From: CBDBJK01 sp965206395
GTDB lineage: Bacteria; Chloroflexota; Dehalococcoidia; Lucifugimonadales; CATOSD01
Length of the DNA: 64,000 bases
NCBI GenBank assembly: GCA_965206395.1
Contig: CBDBJK010000007.1
Location: 12,644 to 76,643 of the forward strand
Reading direction: 5' to 3'
Shown here: in pieces, positions 36,260-45,479 of the stretch
Numbering within the stretch: the stretch's first letter is position 1
Layout: the number at the start of each line of letters is the position of its first letter
Position numbers and translations under genes: made by a program
The notes under the pieces: model-generated
What the model saw: only the letters and a program-made list of their open reading frames with translations
Told to the model about the DNA's origin: nothing
Databases searched by the model: none

Positions 36260-36806
36260 ACTGCTGACGTTCGCGCTCAGGGCCATCGTTTTGATAGTGC
36301 TGATTTCCATTCTCTGGATTAGCGTCGCCCGGCCTTACGACGAGGCGCTGGTATTCTTCGCTCAGCCGCTTGTTTCAAACAGCGTTTCGATGAAGGCCCT
36401 GGGTTCGCACATTATCATCGACGATTCCCGGTTGTCGTCTCCGCTTTCCATCGATGGCCTGACCTTGCATTTTGGGCTGATATTGATGGCGGCCCTGGTG
36501 CTGGCGGCGGTAGGCATAGGAGTGTTTCCAAGGCTGGGTTGGCTGACGGCGATGGGAGCAGGCGCATTCTTGATGCACGTCATCGGCGTGGCCCTGATAG
36601 CGAGAGGCCTGACGTGGGCCTCTGTCGCCGATTCGCCGGACGACTCACGAAGGCTCGTCCTGAGCGCGTTCGCCGTTTTCTGGGGTCTGATTCCCGCGCT
36701 GATTGGCGGCCTATGGTGCTTCATGTACTGGATACCCAGGGTTTCCAACGCTTCAGAGAATGGTCAGCAGGCTCATCCTCCGCCTGACGTGTCGGCATCG
36801 TCTTGA
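36243..36806 (+). CDS. Exosortase-linked membrane protein
   Basis: This 187-residue protein has four hydrophobic segments and an extracytoplasmic loop between the first and second (about residues 30-70). It begins with GTG 17 bases inside the exosortase gene, so the two are translated together. Small polytopic partners of this kind accompany several exosortases, for example XrtH. No motif gives a function. The stop is followed by pncB after about 135 bases. Confidence 0.6.
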   Translation: MLGTHRLLTFALRAIVLIVLISILWISVARPYDEALVFFAQPLVSNSVSMKALGSHIIIDDSRLSSPLSIDGLTLHFGLILMAALVLAAVGIGVFPRLGWLTAMGAGAFLMHVIGVALIARGLTWASVADSPDDSRRLVLSAFAVFWGLIPALIGGLWCFMYWIPRVSNASENGQQAHPPPDVSASS

Positions 36807-36940
36807 AGGGAATCGTCACAGCCCACTCCGCAGCCAGTTTCATGCCGGATTTGATGTTTTCGATTACGCAGCACTTGACCGCACCAGCATCACGTCCGTA
36901 AACTAAGCCAAAGTTTCGAGCGGAGGTGACGCCCAGGATT

Positions 36941-38311
36941 ATGCCACGCAGAGAGTTTTCGCTTGGACTTTTTACCGACCTCTACGAGCTTACGATGGCG
37001 CAGGCCTACTGGCAAAGCGGCAAGACGGCCCAGGCCACATTCAGCCTGTTCTTTCGCAACTACCCGCCTGACCGCGCCTACTTCGTCTTCGCGGGCCTTC
37101 AGGACATCCTGGAATATCTAGAGGGTTTTCAATTCACCAGCGACGATATCGCATTTCTGCGCACATTGAAAAAGTTTGACGATGGCTTCCTCAGTTACCT
37201 TGGCAAACTCCGGTTCACGGGAAGCGTTCGCGCGATGCCCGAAGGCACAGTCTTCTTCGCCGACGAGCCGGTAATCGAGGTCGTCGGCCCTATCATAGAG
37301 GCGCAGCTAGTCGAGACTTTCCTGGTGAATCAGGCGAACGTTCAGAGCATGCTTGCTACCAAGGCCTCCAGGGTGATGCACGCGGCCCAAGGCAAGATCG
37401 TAGTTGATTTTGCGGCGCGGCGCACTCATGGCACCGACGTTGCCAGCAAGCTCGCCCGCGTTTGCTACATCGCAGGCTTCGCGAGTACGAGCAATGTTCT
37501 GGCTGGTGCGCTTACTGGCATCCCGACCTCCGGCACGATGGCCCACTCTTTTGTCGCAACCTTCGAGGACGAGATAGACTCCTTTCGCGCCTACGCCAGT
37601 TCGTTTCCCGACGCCAGCACATTTTTGGTGGATACCTATGATACCCTCGACGGCACCCGCAAGGCCATCAAGGTGGCGAAAGAGATGAGAGGGCAAGGGC
37701 ACGAGCTTCGGGCCATACGCCTGGACAGCGGGGACCTGCTCGACCTGTCGCTGAAGTGTCGCGCGCTTCTGGACGAGGCAGGCTTCAACGAAGTGCAGGT
37801 GTTCGCAAGCGGCGGGCTGGACGAGTTCGAGGTGGACGCGCTGCTGAAGGCCGGAGCGCCAATTGATGGCTTCGGCGTTGGCACAAAGGTCGGCGTGTCT
37901 GCTGACGCTCCCTGGACAGACTGCGCCTACAAACTGGTCGAATACGATGGCAGGCCGACGCTTAAACTCAGTTCGGAGAAACAGACCCTCCCCGGCCCAA
38001 AGCAGGTGTACCGCATTCGCGACGTGAACAACAACTTTCAGCGTGATGTCATCGCACGCGACGACGAGCCACCTCCAACAGAGGGAGCCGAACCGTTGTT
38101 GTTCGAAGTAATGAGAGACGGCAAGCCCGCGAGTTCGATTCCCACCCTCAAGGAGCTTAGAGAGCGATTTGCCTCTGAGTTCGCCTGTCTGCCGGATCAA
38201 CACAAAGCCCTGAAAACGCCAGAGCATTATCACGTAAGCATCACCGACGCGCTCGAAAGAATGCGCTCAAAGGCAGTCAGCGACGTCAGGAGCCAACAAA
38301 GCGACCTCTAG
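36941..38311 (+). CDS. pncB: Nicotinate phosphoribosyltransferase
   Basis: This 456-residue cytoplasmic enzyme of the Preiss-Handler NAD salvage route converts nicotinate and PRPP to nicotinate mononucleotide. Family motifs: FTDLYELTMAQAYWQ at the start, DFAARRTHGTDVASKLAR, SGTMAHSFV with the catalytic His region, DTYDTLDGTRKAIKVA, RLDSGDLLDLS and FGVGTKVGVSAD. The ATG at 36941 follows a near-perfect GGAGGTGA by 11 bases; the GTG within that motif at 36926 is less likely. Confidence 0.95.
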   Translation: MPRREFSLGLFTDLYELTMAQAYWQSGKTAQATFSLFFRNYPPDRAYFVFAGLQDILEYLEGFQFTSDDIAFLRTLKKFDDGFLSYLGKLRFTGSVRAMPEGTVFFADEPVIEVVGPIIEAQLVETFLVNQANVQSMLATKASRVMHAAQGKIVVDFAARRTHGTDVASKLARVCYIAGFASTSNVLAGALTGIPTSGTMAHSFVATFEDEIDSFRAYASSFPDASTFLVDTYDTLDGTRKAIKVAKEMRGQGHELRAIRLDSGDLLDLSLKCRALLDEAGFNEVQVFASGGLDEFEVDALLKAGAPIDGFGVGTKVGVSADAPWTDCAYKLVEYDGRPTLKLSSEKQTLPGPKQVYRIRDVNNNFQRDVIARDDEPPPTEGAEPLLFEVMRDGKPASSIPTLKELRERFASEFACLPDQHKALKTPEHYHVSITDALERMRSKAVSDVRSQQSDL

Positions 38312-38352
38312 CCACAATTTATCGGACATCGAAGATACAAGAGAGGACAATC

Positions 38353-38916
38353 ATGGCGCGACTGCCTTACATCTCCAGAGACGACCTGCCCTCAGACAAA
38401 CAGCACATCTACGACAGCATCGCCGAGAAGCGGAGCAGCGCCGAGTCGGGCGGCACGATGCCGCACTCATTCGGGGTGCTGTTCAACAGTCCAGACGCAG
38501 CCGAAGCAGTCGGCGGTCTTGGCGAGTACCTCAGGTTCAAATCCTCGCTGGATCCGGTGATACGCGAGATAGCGATTCTCAGCACGGCGCGGGCGCTCGA
38601 TAATAATTACGAATGGGCGCATCACGAGCCTGTTGCTCGCCGTGTGGGAGTGCGTGACGAGGTGATAGAGTCGATAAGAAGCGGCAAAGCGCCTATGGGC
38701 CTGCCCGCGAAGGAAGGCGTGTTCGCGCAGGCGGCCAAGGAGCTTGTAGGCAAAGGAACCCTCACAGACCGGACGTTCCAGGCAGTCCTGCACCTGCTAG
38801 GCCCGCAACAGACCGTTGACCTGATAGTGGTCGTCGGCTACTTCGCCATGCTCGGCACCGCACTCAACGCCCTTGGCATCGAGCTAGAGCCGGGGCTGGA
38901 ATCAGGGCTGCCGTAG
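38353..38916 (+). CDS. Carboxymuconolactone decarboxylase-like protein
   Basis: This 187-residue all-helical protein has the CMD/AhpD-like core: LDPVIREIAILSTARALDNN, then YEWAHHEPVARRVGV, and DLIVVVGYFAMLGTALNALG. The CxxC found in AhpD is absent; the EWxHH motif is typical of the large non-peroxidase branch. The exact reaction is unknown. AGAGAGGAC lies before the ATG. It follows pncB by 41 bases and may share its transcript. Confidence 0.85.
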   Translation: MARLPYISRDDLPSDKQHIYDSIAEKRSSAESGGTMPHSFGVLFNSPDAAEAVGGLGEYLRFKSSLDPVIREIAILSTARALDNNYEWAHHEPVARRVGVRDEVIESIRSGKAPMGLPAKEGVFAQAAKELVGKGTLTDRTFQAVLHLLGPQQTVDLIVVVGYFAMLGTALNALGIELEPGLESGLP

Positions 38917-38929
38917 ATAACCGCTAACA

Positions 38930-38960
38930 CCTCCCCCATTAATGGCGGGGAGAGGATTTA
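38930..38960. repeat. Hairpin related to the dispersed repeat module
   Basis: The sequence CCTCCCCCATTAATGGCGGGGAGAGG forms a hairpin and resembles the CCTCTCCC-type module at 8569 and 49465. It lies between two convergent genes and may terminate transcription. Confidence 0.45.
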
Positions 38961-38981
38961 GTCCATTCTTCTGTTTATTCG

Positions 38982-39191
38982 TTAGTCGTCGGGAGTGTAG
39001 GATGCGGGGCTTGCCAAAAACTCGTTGCGGCAGGCTAGGCTGCATAGGTAGTACCACTTTCCCTCGTGGAAGCGCCGTGTGCCCTTGGTGGGGTCTACTT
39101 CGGGAGCGCCTCCTGGAACAGTCCCCACCGCCTGATTCATCTCGTCGGTGTCAAGCTCGCGCCCGCACACCGGGTCATTGACTATAGCCAT
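38982..39191 (-). CDS. YHS-domain protein
   Basis: This 69-residue protein is almost entirely a YHS domain, a small metal-binding fold found in metal transporters and monooxygenases. It starts VNDPVCGRELD and ends WYYLCSLACRNEFLASPASY, with Cys9, Cys50 and Cys54 placed as usual. AAGGAGGA lies just upstream of the ATG. Its neighbours give no clear metal-linked context. Confidence 0.88.
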   Translation of the reverse strand: MAIVNDPVCGRELDTDEMNQAVGTVPGGAPEVDPTKGTRRFHEGKWYYLCSLACRNEFLASPASYTPDD

Positions 39192-39297
39192 GTTGTCCTC
39201 CTTCTACATCCTTCCTCGGAAGGACTGGCTCTGTGGTATCCCGAATGATTGGTATGAAAATACGGTGTCAAGCCGCCCTCATCAAAGATTATGAGGC

Positions 39298-40422
39298 TTA
39301 CAGCGCCATCTCCTGGGCGAACACTTCGAGGTGCTCATCTGCCGTGCCCATGCGGAGCACCATGCCTTGCATCTGGCGAGTGTAAATCTGCAAGTCGAAC
39401 TCCTGCATGAAACCCACGCCAGCGTGAAGCTGATGCGCGGTAAGGGTAACCTCCTGACAGGCGTTGCTGCAAAATGCTTTGGCTAACGCGACCTCTCTGC
39501 GCGCGGGTAAGCCATGCGCAAGACGCGAAACCGCCTCTTGAGCGGCGAGGCGCGCTCCGTCGGAGAGGATAACCATGTCTGCAACGTGATGCTGCACTGC
39601 CTGCAATGAGCCGAGAGGCCGCCCGAATTGCACTCGCATCTTGACGTATTCGACCGTGCGTTCGAGCACTTTCTCCGCTATGCCCACCATTTGCATGCAC
39701 AGGAGCGCGGTTGCCGCGTCCAGAACTCGCTGCACGAGGGGCCATCCCTGGTTTACTCCGCCGATGACGTTCGGAGCAGGCACAGCGACGTTATCGAATC
39801 TTATCTCCGCCTGCTTGTCGCTCCCAATGGTATCGAGAGAAGTTACCTGAATGCCTGGATTTGAACTGGGAACCAGGAATATCGTTAGGTCTGTGTCGCC
39901 CGAACCCGTCCGCGCCACGCAGAGGAAGTAGTCGGCAACGTTGCCGTACTCCACGAATAGCTTCGTGCCATTCAGAATGTAATGGTCGCCTTTAGGCTGT
40001 GCCTGCAACTGGATGCTTGCTGGATTAGACCGCCCCGTTTCTTCGAGCAATGCCAGCGAAAGCAATATCTGACCCTGGGCTATCGAGGGTATCATGCCGC
40101 GCCTCTGGTCGTCGCTGCCACCATAGAGGATCGTGAGGCTGCCGAGGACGATGGTTGAGAAGAAAGGGCCTATGTACAGGCCACGACCCATCTCGCCGAG
40201 AATAACGCCCAGATCCATGAGGTCGCCGCCCGCGCCGCCTAAATCCTCTGGGATGGCCGTGTTAATCAGCCCTGTCTCGGCCATCTTGCGCCATACATCA
40301 GAAGAATATCCCTTCTCGTCGGTCTCCATCTCTCGAAGCAAGCTGATCGGAAACTCTTGCGCCAGAAAGTCTCTGGCGAGTCTCTTGAGCATCTCCTGAG
40401 TTTCGGTGAGAGCCAGGTCCAT
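39298..40422 (-). CDS. Acyl-CoA dehydrogenase family protein
   Basis: The protein has 374 residues with the three-domain ACAD fold. An N-terminal helical domain (MDLALTETQEMLKRLARDFL) and LDTIGSDKQAEIRFDNVAVP of the beta domain precede the C-terminal helical domain with LGSLQAVQHHVADMVILSDG. The end (GVGFMQEFDLQIYTRQMQGM) resembles one subunit type of the heterotetrameric FadE pairs. The usual catalytic Glu motif is not recognisable in this region. GGAGAAACG precedes the ATG. A second ACAD gene lies 225 bases upstream on the same strand, separated by a repeat. Confidence 0.92.
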   Translation of the reverse strand: MDLALTETQEMLKRLARDFLAQEFPISLLREMETDEKGYSSDVWRKMAETGLINTAIPEDLGGAGGDLMDLGVILGEMGRGLYIGPFFSTIVLGSLTILYGGSDDQRRGMIPSIAQGQILLSLALLEETGRSNPASIQLQAQPKGDHYILNGTKLFVEYGNVADYFLCVARTGSGDTDLTIFLVPSSNPGIQVTSLDTIGSDKQAEIRFDNVAVPAPNVIGGVNQGWPLVQRVLDAATALLCMQMVGIAEKVLERTVEYVKMRVQFGRPLGSLQAVQHHVADMVILSDGARLAAQEAVSRLAHGLPARREVALAKAFCSNACQEVTLTAHQLHAGVGFMQEFDLQIYTRQMQGMVLRMGTADEHLEVFAQEMAL

Positions 40423-40481
40423 ACGTTTCTCCTTTAATTTCTTACAGCACAGCGTTGCTTAGAACGCCTAACAAAATTACA

Positions 40482-40620
40482 ATGTCATTCTGTCCGACCC
40501 CTTAATTGGAATATCTTCGGACTCCGATGCTTCGGAGAGCAGAGCGAAGAATCTAAGCGCCTAATATCGTGATGGCAAAGGCTTAGATTCCTCGTCGCAG
40601 GCTCCTCGGAATGACATTGG
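40482..40620. repeat. Dispersed inverted-repeat element between ACAD genes
   Basis: The ends are inverted: AATGTCATTC near 40482 and GAATGACATT near 40609. Inside lie a hairpin CTCCGATGCTTCGGAG and GTCCGACCCCTTAA, which recurs at 49488-49535 (GTCCGGCCCCTTAA with CTCCGCCTCTGCGGAG). The region also holds inverted copies of GAATCTAAGC/GCTTAGATTC. This is a composite, non-coding repeat. Confidence 0.6.
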
Positions 40621-40647
40621 TGGTTCACTTAAGCACTGTTCCTCTAG

Positions 40648-41817
40648 CTAGCGAGGCAGACCCAGGCCTCGCTGTGCGATGATGTTGCGCTGAATCTCGT
40701 TCGTGCCCGCCCCAAAGCGCATCAAGGGAACCTGACGGTAATACCTCTCAAACCGCCCCTGTAGGTTCGCCCACTTCGAGCCTCCTTTGAGTTGTCCGGC
40801 AGGCCCCATGATTTCAAGGGCGGTGGCGGCGAGCTTCTGCGCTAGCTCCGAAGACCAGATTTTGGCGATGGAGGCCTCTTTGGTCGGCACAAGCTCTTTT
40901 TCGATCATCCAGGCGTTCCGGTATGAGAACAGGCGCAGGATGCCGACTTGCACTCCAAGGTCGGCCAGCTTGTGACGAACGATGGGGTCTTCTGCTAGCG
41001 TTGTGCCATTTCGCTTCGTATCTTTGGCAAACTGCACAAGCTCATCAAGGTTGCGCTGCAAAGGACTGATAGGCGCTACTGCGGCGCGTTCATAGTCCAG
41101 GGCCATAGCGACTACGTAAAAGCCTCGATTTTCTTCGCCGACGAGGTTCTTGCGGGGTATGCGCACGTCCTCGAAGAACACTTCGTTAGTCCTGCCGTCG
41201 CCCATCGTCCACAGCGGACGTATCGTGATTCCCGGCGTGTCCAGTGGAACGATCATTAGGGAGACGCCACGATGCTTCGGCTCGTTCGGGTCAGTGCGCG
41301 CCGCGAGCCAGATGTGTGTGGAGTAGTGGGCCGCCGAGGTAAAAATCTTTTGACCGTTGATTACGTAGTCATCGCCGTCCGCGACTGCCCTCGTCTGAAG
41401 CGAGCCAAGATCTGTGCCCGCCGATGGCTCGGTGTAGCCTAGCGCGAACTCCATCTCGCCGCTAAGAATGCCGCTGAGATACTCCTGCTTCTGCTCGTCT
41501 GTTCCGGCCTGAAAGAGGGTAGGCCCCACAGAGGTTAGGCTGAGTCCGCCATATGGCAGGCCGTGGTAGCCAAGCTCTTCCGTCAGAATGAACTGGTGGA
41601 TGAGAGGCTCGCCCGCGCCGCCGTACTCGGTGGGCCAGCTTATGCCAAGCAATCCCTTCTGCCCCAGAAGCCGCTTGAACTCCATGCCCGCTTCCGTCGC
41701 TGCGCCGTCGGTTGCGCTCTGGATTTGCTCGATAAGCTCCTTGGGAACCTCGTCACGGATGAAGGTCCGCACCTGCTCCCTGAACTCCTCTTGCTCTGGC
41801 GTGAACTGATAGTCCAT
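40648..41817 (-). CDS. Acyl-CoA dehydrogenase family protein
   Basis: This 389-residue flavoprotein begins MDYQFTPEQEEFREQVRTFI. The flavin/substrate signature ALGYTEPSAGTDLGSLQTRA is present and the C terminus reads FGAGTNEIQRNIIAQRGLGL. The last motif, with Ala in place of the Glu of EGT, is typical of the subunit of FadE28/29-type heterotetramers (ChsE-like) that act on bulky acyl-CoAs. Together with the neighbouring ACAD it may form such a complex, which is an inference. Confidence 0.93.
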   Translation of the reverse strand: MDYQFTPEQEEFREQVRTFIRDEVPKELIEQIQSATDGAATEAGMEFKRLLGQKGLLGISWPTEYGGAGEPLIHQFILTEELGYHGLPYGGLSLTSVGPTLFQAGTDEQKQEYLSGILSGEMEFALGYTEPSAGTDLGSLQTRAVADGDDYVINGQKIFTSAAHYSTHIWLAARTDPNEPKHRGVSLMIVPLDTPGITIRPLWTMGDGRTNEVFFEDVRIPRKNLVGEENRGFYVVAMALDYERAAVAPISPLQRNLDELVQFAKDTKRNGTTLAEDPIVRHKLADLGVQVGILRLFSYRNAWMIEKELVPTKEASIAKIWSSELAQKLAATALEIMGPAGQLKGGSKWANLQGRFERYYRQVPLMRFGAGTNEIQRNIIAQRGLGLPR

Positions 41818-42093
41818 GACAACCCCCTGTAAACGACCTGCTATATTGTGGCGCTCTGTCTATGGGTTATGCGTTAACACCCACATTGATGCGGAGATTA
41901 GCATCATCCAAAACCGGTGTCAACCCGTTTCCTAGAGGTCACAGCCCTGCATTAGCACTGGTAACGCTGTGCTAGCTAGCCACGAGGTTGACCTCGCAAC
42001 GAGGTGTTGTTACCCTAGTTCTCATCGCACGCACGATAGTTTTGGGAGATAGTTAATCTGCTTTCAGCAAAATGAGAAAGCAGGTCGGTGTAA
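41818..42093. other. Intergenic region between divergent catabolic genes
   Basis: No coding or RNA feature is recognised. The segment separates the ACAD genes from the CoA-transferase genes and should hold the promoters of both; no operator-like palindrome stands out. Confidence 0.4.
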
Positions 42094-42195
42094 CGACCTC
42101 ACCCCCGTCCCCCCTCTCCTTGCAAGGAGAGGGGGCGCTGTATACCTACGTTTAGCCCTCAACGGCATGGGGTGAGGTCGTTGCGCCGCGTGAAT
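42094..42195. repeat. MITE-like palindromic repeat, copy of the one at 12263
   Basis: The outer inverted arms CGACCTCACCCC and GGGGTGAGGTCG are perfect, with the inner hairpin CCCCTCTCCTTGCAAGGAGAGGGG. Homology to the copy at 12263 continues past the right arm (GTTGCGCCGCGTGAA versus GTCGCGCTCTGTGAA), so the repeat unit is slightly longer than the palindrome. It lies 70 bases before the CoA-transferase start. Confidence 0.72.
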
Positions 42196-42264
42196 GCCTT
42201 GGTTTGCCTTCTCCAGAAACTGTCGTTCAATAACCTCACTGTGACGAGAGAAGGAGATCAGCTT

Positions 42265-43521
42265 ATGTCGTTACCAGATTCCCCCAACGGAGCGCTGTCA
42301 AACATACGTATCTGCGATTTCACCGGACAGCTTGCGGGAGCAGGGGCAACTCGCGTCTTCGCCGCCTTTGGCGCGCAGGTCATTCGAATTGAAGACCCCG
42401 TGACTCAAGGCGGGTGGGACATCTTGCGCGGCAACGGGCCTTTCGTAGACGATCGGCGCGGAAACGAGCTTGGCGGCGCATTCAATAATCACAACGTGGA
42501 GAAGCTGGGCATCAGCTTGAATCTACGGAACCCCAAGGCCAAGGAGGTCGTACGTCGGCTTATCGCTATCAGCGACGTGGTTTCGGAAAACTTCAGCGCA
42601 GGCGTCCTGGAACGCTGGGGATTCTCCTACAGTGAGATGGTCGCCCTGAAACCAGACATCATCTACGTCTCCAACTGCGGCTTCGGTCATGAAGGCCCAT
42701 ACGCGAATTTCAAGACGTGGGGGCCTATCGTGCAGGCCATGTCCGGGCTGACCTTCCAGTCCGGGCTGCCTGACATGCCGCCCGCCGGTTGGGGCTTCTC
42801 CCACATGGACCACACGGGCGCTTACTTCATGGCAATTGCTATTTTGATGGCGCTGTACCATCGAAACAAGACAGGCGTCGGGCAGTGGGTAGACATGTCC
42901 TGCACCGACGCGGGGGCCTCTCTGAACGGCCCCGCGATTCTTGACTACACCGTGAACGAACGCCGTATGCGCCGCCCCGGAAGTCCGCACAGCAACCGTA
43001 ACGTCTATCCTCCGATGGCCCCACATGGCATCTATCGTTGCGACGGTGATGACCGATGGGTTGCCATCGCCGTTCGAGACGAGCGCGACTGGCAGGCCAT
43101 GTGCGAGGCGACGGGACGTTCGGACTGGAAAGGCGACGCGCGATTCCAGACGATGGAAGGCCGCCTTAAGCACCACGACGAGCTTGACGACCTTATCGAG
43201 GAGTGGACGAGCGTCAGGAAGCCGATGGAGGTAATGGAGGCCCTGCAACAGAAAGGAGTCCCCGCGGCTGCCGTGCAGCTTCCAGAAGAGCGAGTCGACC
43301 ACGATCCCAATACAGAGGCGTGGGGTCTGTTCCCTGAGATTGAGCATCCAGAGATGGGACGCCTGCGGGTTGACGGAATGCCCATCAAGCTATCGGAGAC
43401 GCCTGCGCGGTTCCGGCGAGGCGCGCCAACTCTCGGGCAGCACAACAAGTTCGTGCTCGGAGAGGTCTTGGAGTTCAGCGGCGTCGAGATAGCGGCTATG
43501 GAAAAGGAAGGTGTGGTCTGA
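42265..43521 (+). CDS. CaiB/BaiF family CoA-transferase
   Basis: This 418-residue family III CoA-transferase moves CoA between carboxylic acids. N-terminal ICDFTGQLAGAGATRVFAAF and VIRIEDP and the middle stretch RLIAISDVVSENFSAGVLER are standard, as is the C-terminal domain with KGVPAAAVQLPEE. The catalytic Asp expected in the DMSCTDAG region (VGQWVDMSCTDAGAS) is present. ATG 42265 is chosen for AAGGAG eight bases upstream. The next gene, a paralogue, starts 1 base after its stop. Confidence 0.92.
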   Translation: MSLPDSPNGALSNIRICDFTGQLAGAGATRVFAAFGAQVIRIEDPVTQGGWDILRGNGPFVDDRRGNELGGAFNNHNVEKLGISLNLRNPKAKEVVRRLIAISDVVSENFSAGVLERWGFSYSEMVALKPDIIYVSNCGFGHEGPYANFKTWGPIVQAMSGLTFQSGLPDMPPAGWGFSHMDHTGAYFMAIAILMALYHRNKTGVGQWVDMSCTDAGASLNGPAILDYTVNERRMRRPGSPHSNRNVYPPMAPHGIYRCDGDDRWVAIAVRDERDWQAMCEATGRSDWKGDARFQTMEGRLKHHDELDDLIEEWTSVRKPMEVMEALQQKGVPAAAVQLPEERVDHDPNTEAWGLFPEIEHPEMGRLRVDGMPIKLSETPARFRRGAPTLGQHNKFVLGEVLEFSGVEIAAMEKEGVV

Positions 43522-43522
43522 C

Positions 43523-44788
43523 ATGGCAGAGCAAACAGAAGGCGTCCTGCAAGACGTGCGCGTGCTGGAGGTAGGCCACGAGCTTGGAGCGTGGTGCGGC
43601 AAGCTTTTGGCTGATATGGGCGCAAGCGTGACCAAGGTAGAGCCTCCCGCCGGAGACCACACTCGCACCTACCCACCTTTCTATCAAGACCAGCCCGACA
43701 AGAATCGCAGCCTCTACTTCTGGCATTACAACACCAGCAAGGAGAGTGTGACGCTAGACCTCTCCACAGAGGCGGGGCGGGACATCTTTCTGAGACTGAC
43801 GGCTACCGCAGACGTGGTAATAGACGGATTTCCCGCCGAATACCTCGATGGCTTGGGAGTAGGCTACGATAGACTCAGTCAGGCGAACTCGAAGCTCGTG
43901 ATGGTCGCCGTGACTCCCTTTGGACAGCACGGCCCTTACAAGGACTACGCGGCCACAGACCTGACAGCGCTCGCCTTCGGCGGCCCCGTGTGGAGCTGCG
44001 GCTACGACGACCATACCATTGCACCCGTGCGCGGAGGTGGAAATCAGGGATATCACACCGTCGGCCACTTCGCCGTCATGGGCGTCATGATCGCGCTGCT
44101 GCACCGGCAGCACACTGGAATAGGTCAGTTTATCGACGCCAACATGCACGCCGCCCAGAACGTGACGACAGAGGTGGGTTCCTACACATGGCTGGTGGCG
44201 CGGGACACGATTCAGCGTCAGACCGGACGCCACGCATCCGTTCGCAGCACAGCCGCCTCACAGGTTAGGTGTCGTGACGGTCGCTATATCAACGTCGGAT
44301 TTGTGGCCCGCACAGAGGAACAGTGGCTACATCTGCTGGTATGGTTGGATGAAGAGGGCGTAGTCGGCGACCTGAACGAGTACCTCAGCCCGCCCAGCCG
44401 AAACGCTATGGCGCAAGGCGAGCTCGCCGCTATAGAGCAGCAGCGCAAGGTCTCGGAGTCTATCCACGCCCTTGCCCAGAGGATGGACGCCTACGACATG
44501 TTCCGAAAGGCCCAGGAGCTTGGATTCCAGTGGGGCATCATCTACTCGCCCGAGGAGGTCATCGATGACCCGCACTTCCGGGCGCGAGGCTTTGCTGTAG
44601 AGGTCGAGCACGCCGAGCTTGGAGAATCCTTTACGTACCCCGGCGCGCCGTACAAGCTGCCTGCCTCGCCCTGGGCGATAAGCAGTCGCGCTCCGCTGCT
44701 CGGCGAACACAACGAGGCAGTCTACGTCCGAGAGCTAGGGGTTACCTCCGATGAGCTGGCTGCGCTGAAGACGGCGGGCGTCGTCTGA
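43523..44788 (+). CDS. CaiB/BaiF family CoA-transferase
   Basis: The protein has 421 residues and is a distant paralogue of the previous gene. It shows VLEVGHELGAWCGKLLADMG and VTKVEPPAGDHTRTYPPF at the N terminus, the catalytic-region motif IGQFIDANMHAAQNV, and LGFQWGIIYSPEEVIDDPHF in the C-terminal domain. Family III transferases are homodimers or, in some pathways, heterodimers of two paralogues; the 1-base spacing makes a heterodimer plausible. The substrate is unknown. Confidence 0.92.
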   Translation: MAEQTEGVLQDVRVLEVGHELGAWCGKLLADMGASVTKVEPPAGDHTRTYPPFYQDQPDKNRSLYFWHYNTSKESVTLDLSTEAGRDIFLRLTATADVVIDGFPAEYLDGLGVGYDRLSQANSKLVMVAVTPFGQHGPYKDYAATDLTALAFGGPVWSCGYDDHTIAPVRGGGNQGYHTVGHFAVMGVMIALLHRQHTGIGQFIDANMHAAQNVTTEVGSYTWLVARDTIQRQTGRHASVRSTAASQVRCRDGRYINVGFVARTEEQWLHLLVWLDEEGVVGDLNEYLSPPSRNAMAQGELAAIEQQRKVSESIHALAQRMDAYDMFRKAQELGFQWGIIYSPEEVIDDPHFRARGFAVEVEHAELGESFTYPGAPYKLPASPWAISSRAPLLGEHNEAVYVRELGVTSDELAALKTAGVV

Positions 44789-44817
44789 GGCGGCATGAAT
44801 TGAGATGAGGCCCCGAT

Positions 44818-45479
44818 TCAGCCCATATCCGTGTTGTTCCAGTTAACTGGCGAGGTTTCTCCGGGAGCAAAGGACAGGCGTCCATCGAACGACGTTTGAT
44901 AATGATTTGAGCCAGAGTTGTATCGAATACAGCCTGTGAAAGCGATCTTGAAATTATTCTCTTTCCAGACGCGATAACGAGACTCGGTAGGCAGCGGAAT
45001 ATGCCTGTCGGTAGGCTCGTTCGGCAGCACTCCCCCTAGAATGCATGTGCCGTCTATTGGAGTCTTGTCACAGTCTATAGAGTCGTGTTCTTCAGAGGGA
45101 TAGAGAGACATGTCCAATTCCAACGCCTGTGCGGGCAGAGAGCCGGTGTTGTGGTACATGATGGTCAGCACGCCCTCTGGAAACATGGCAGGGTTGTGAA
45201 CTTTCCGAAACTCGATGTTAGAGACGCCAATCCAGGGTCTGGTCGCTATCGTGGACTCTTTCGACTCGATTGAGACGACCTCCGCCGCTATTCGCACCGC
45301 CTCCGCTCCTCTCACGGCGCGCTCGCCATTTCTGGACGCAAGTTCGGTGCTTCTAATGGCTATGGCAAGCGAGAAGTCTGCGACAGTCCGCGCGGAAATA
45401 GCACGACGAGCGAGAACCCCGCTATCACCAGCGCAGCAACACTACCGAAAACCTGAAGCGTAATCTGAATCCAGCCCAT
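44818..45479 (-). pseudogene. Membrane-anchored hypothetical protein, one frameshift
   Basis: The ATG at 45479 opens a frame with one membrane helix (VFGSVAALVIAGFSLVVLF) that stops early. Losing one base near 45386-45396 explains it: the next frame reads TVADFSLAIAIRSTELASRN and continues to 44818 with a beta-rich extracytoplasmic domain containing Cys pairs (DSIDCDKTPIDGTCILGG). No family is recognised. About 220 residues when repaired. It is convergent with the CoA-transferase genes. Confidence 0.6.

Noticed and set aside
37307..38233. Minus-strand open frame of 308 codons
   Set aside because: It is fully antisense to pncB, which has all expected motifs; no ribosome-binding site or recognisable domain.
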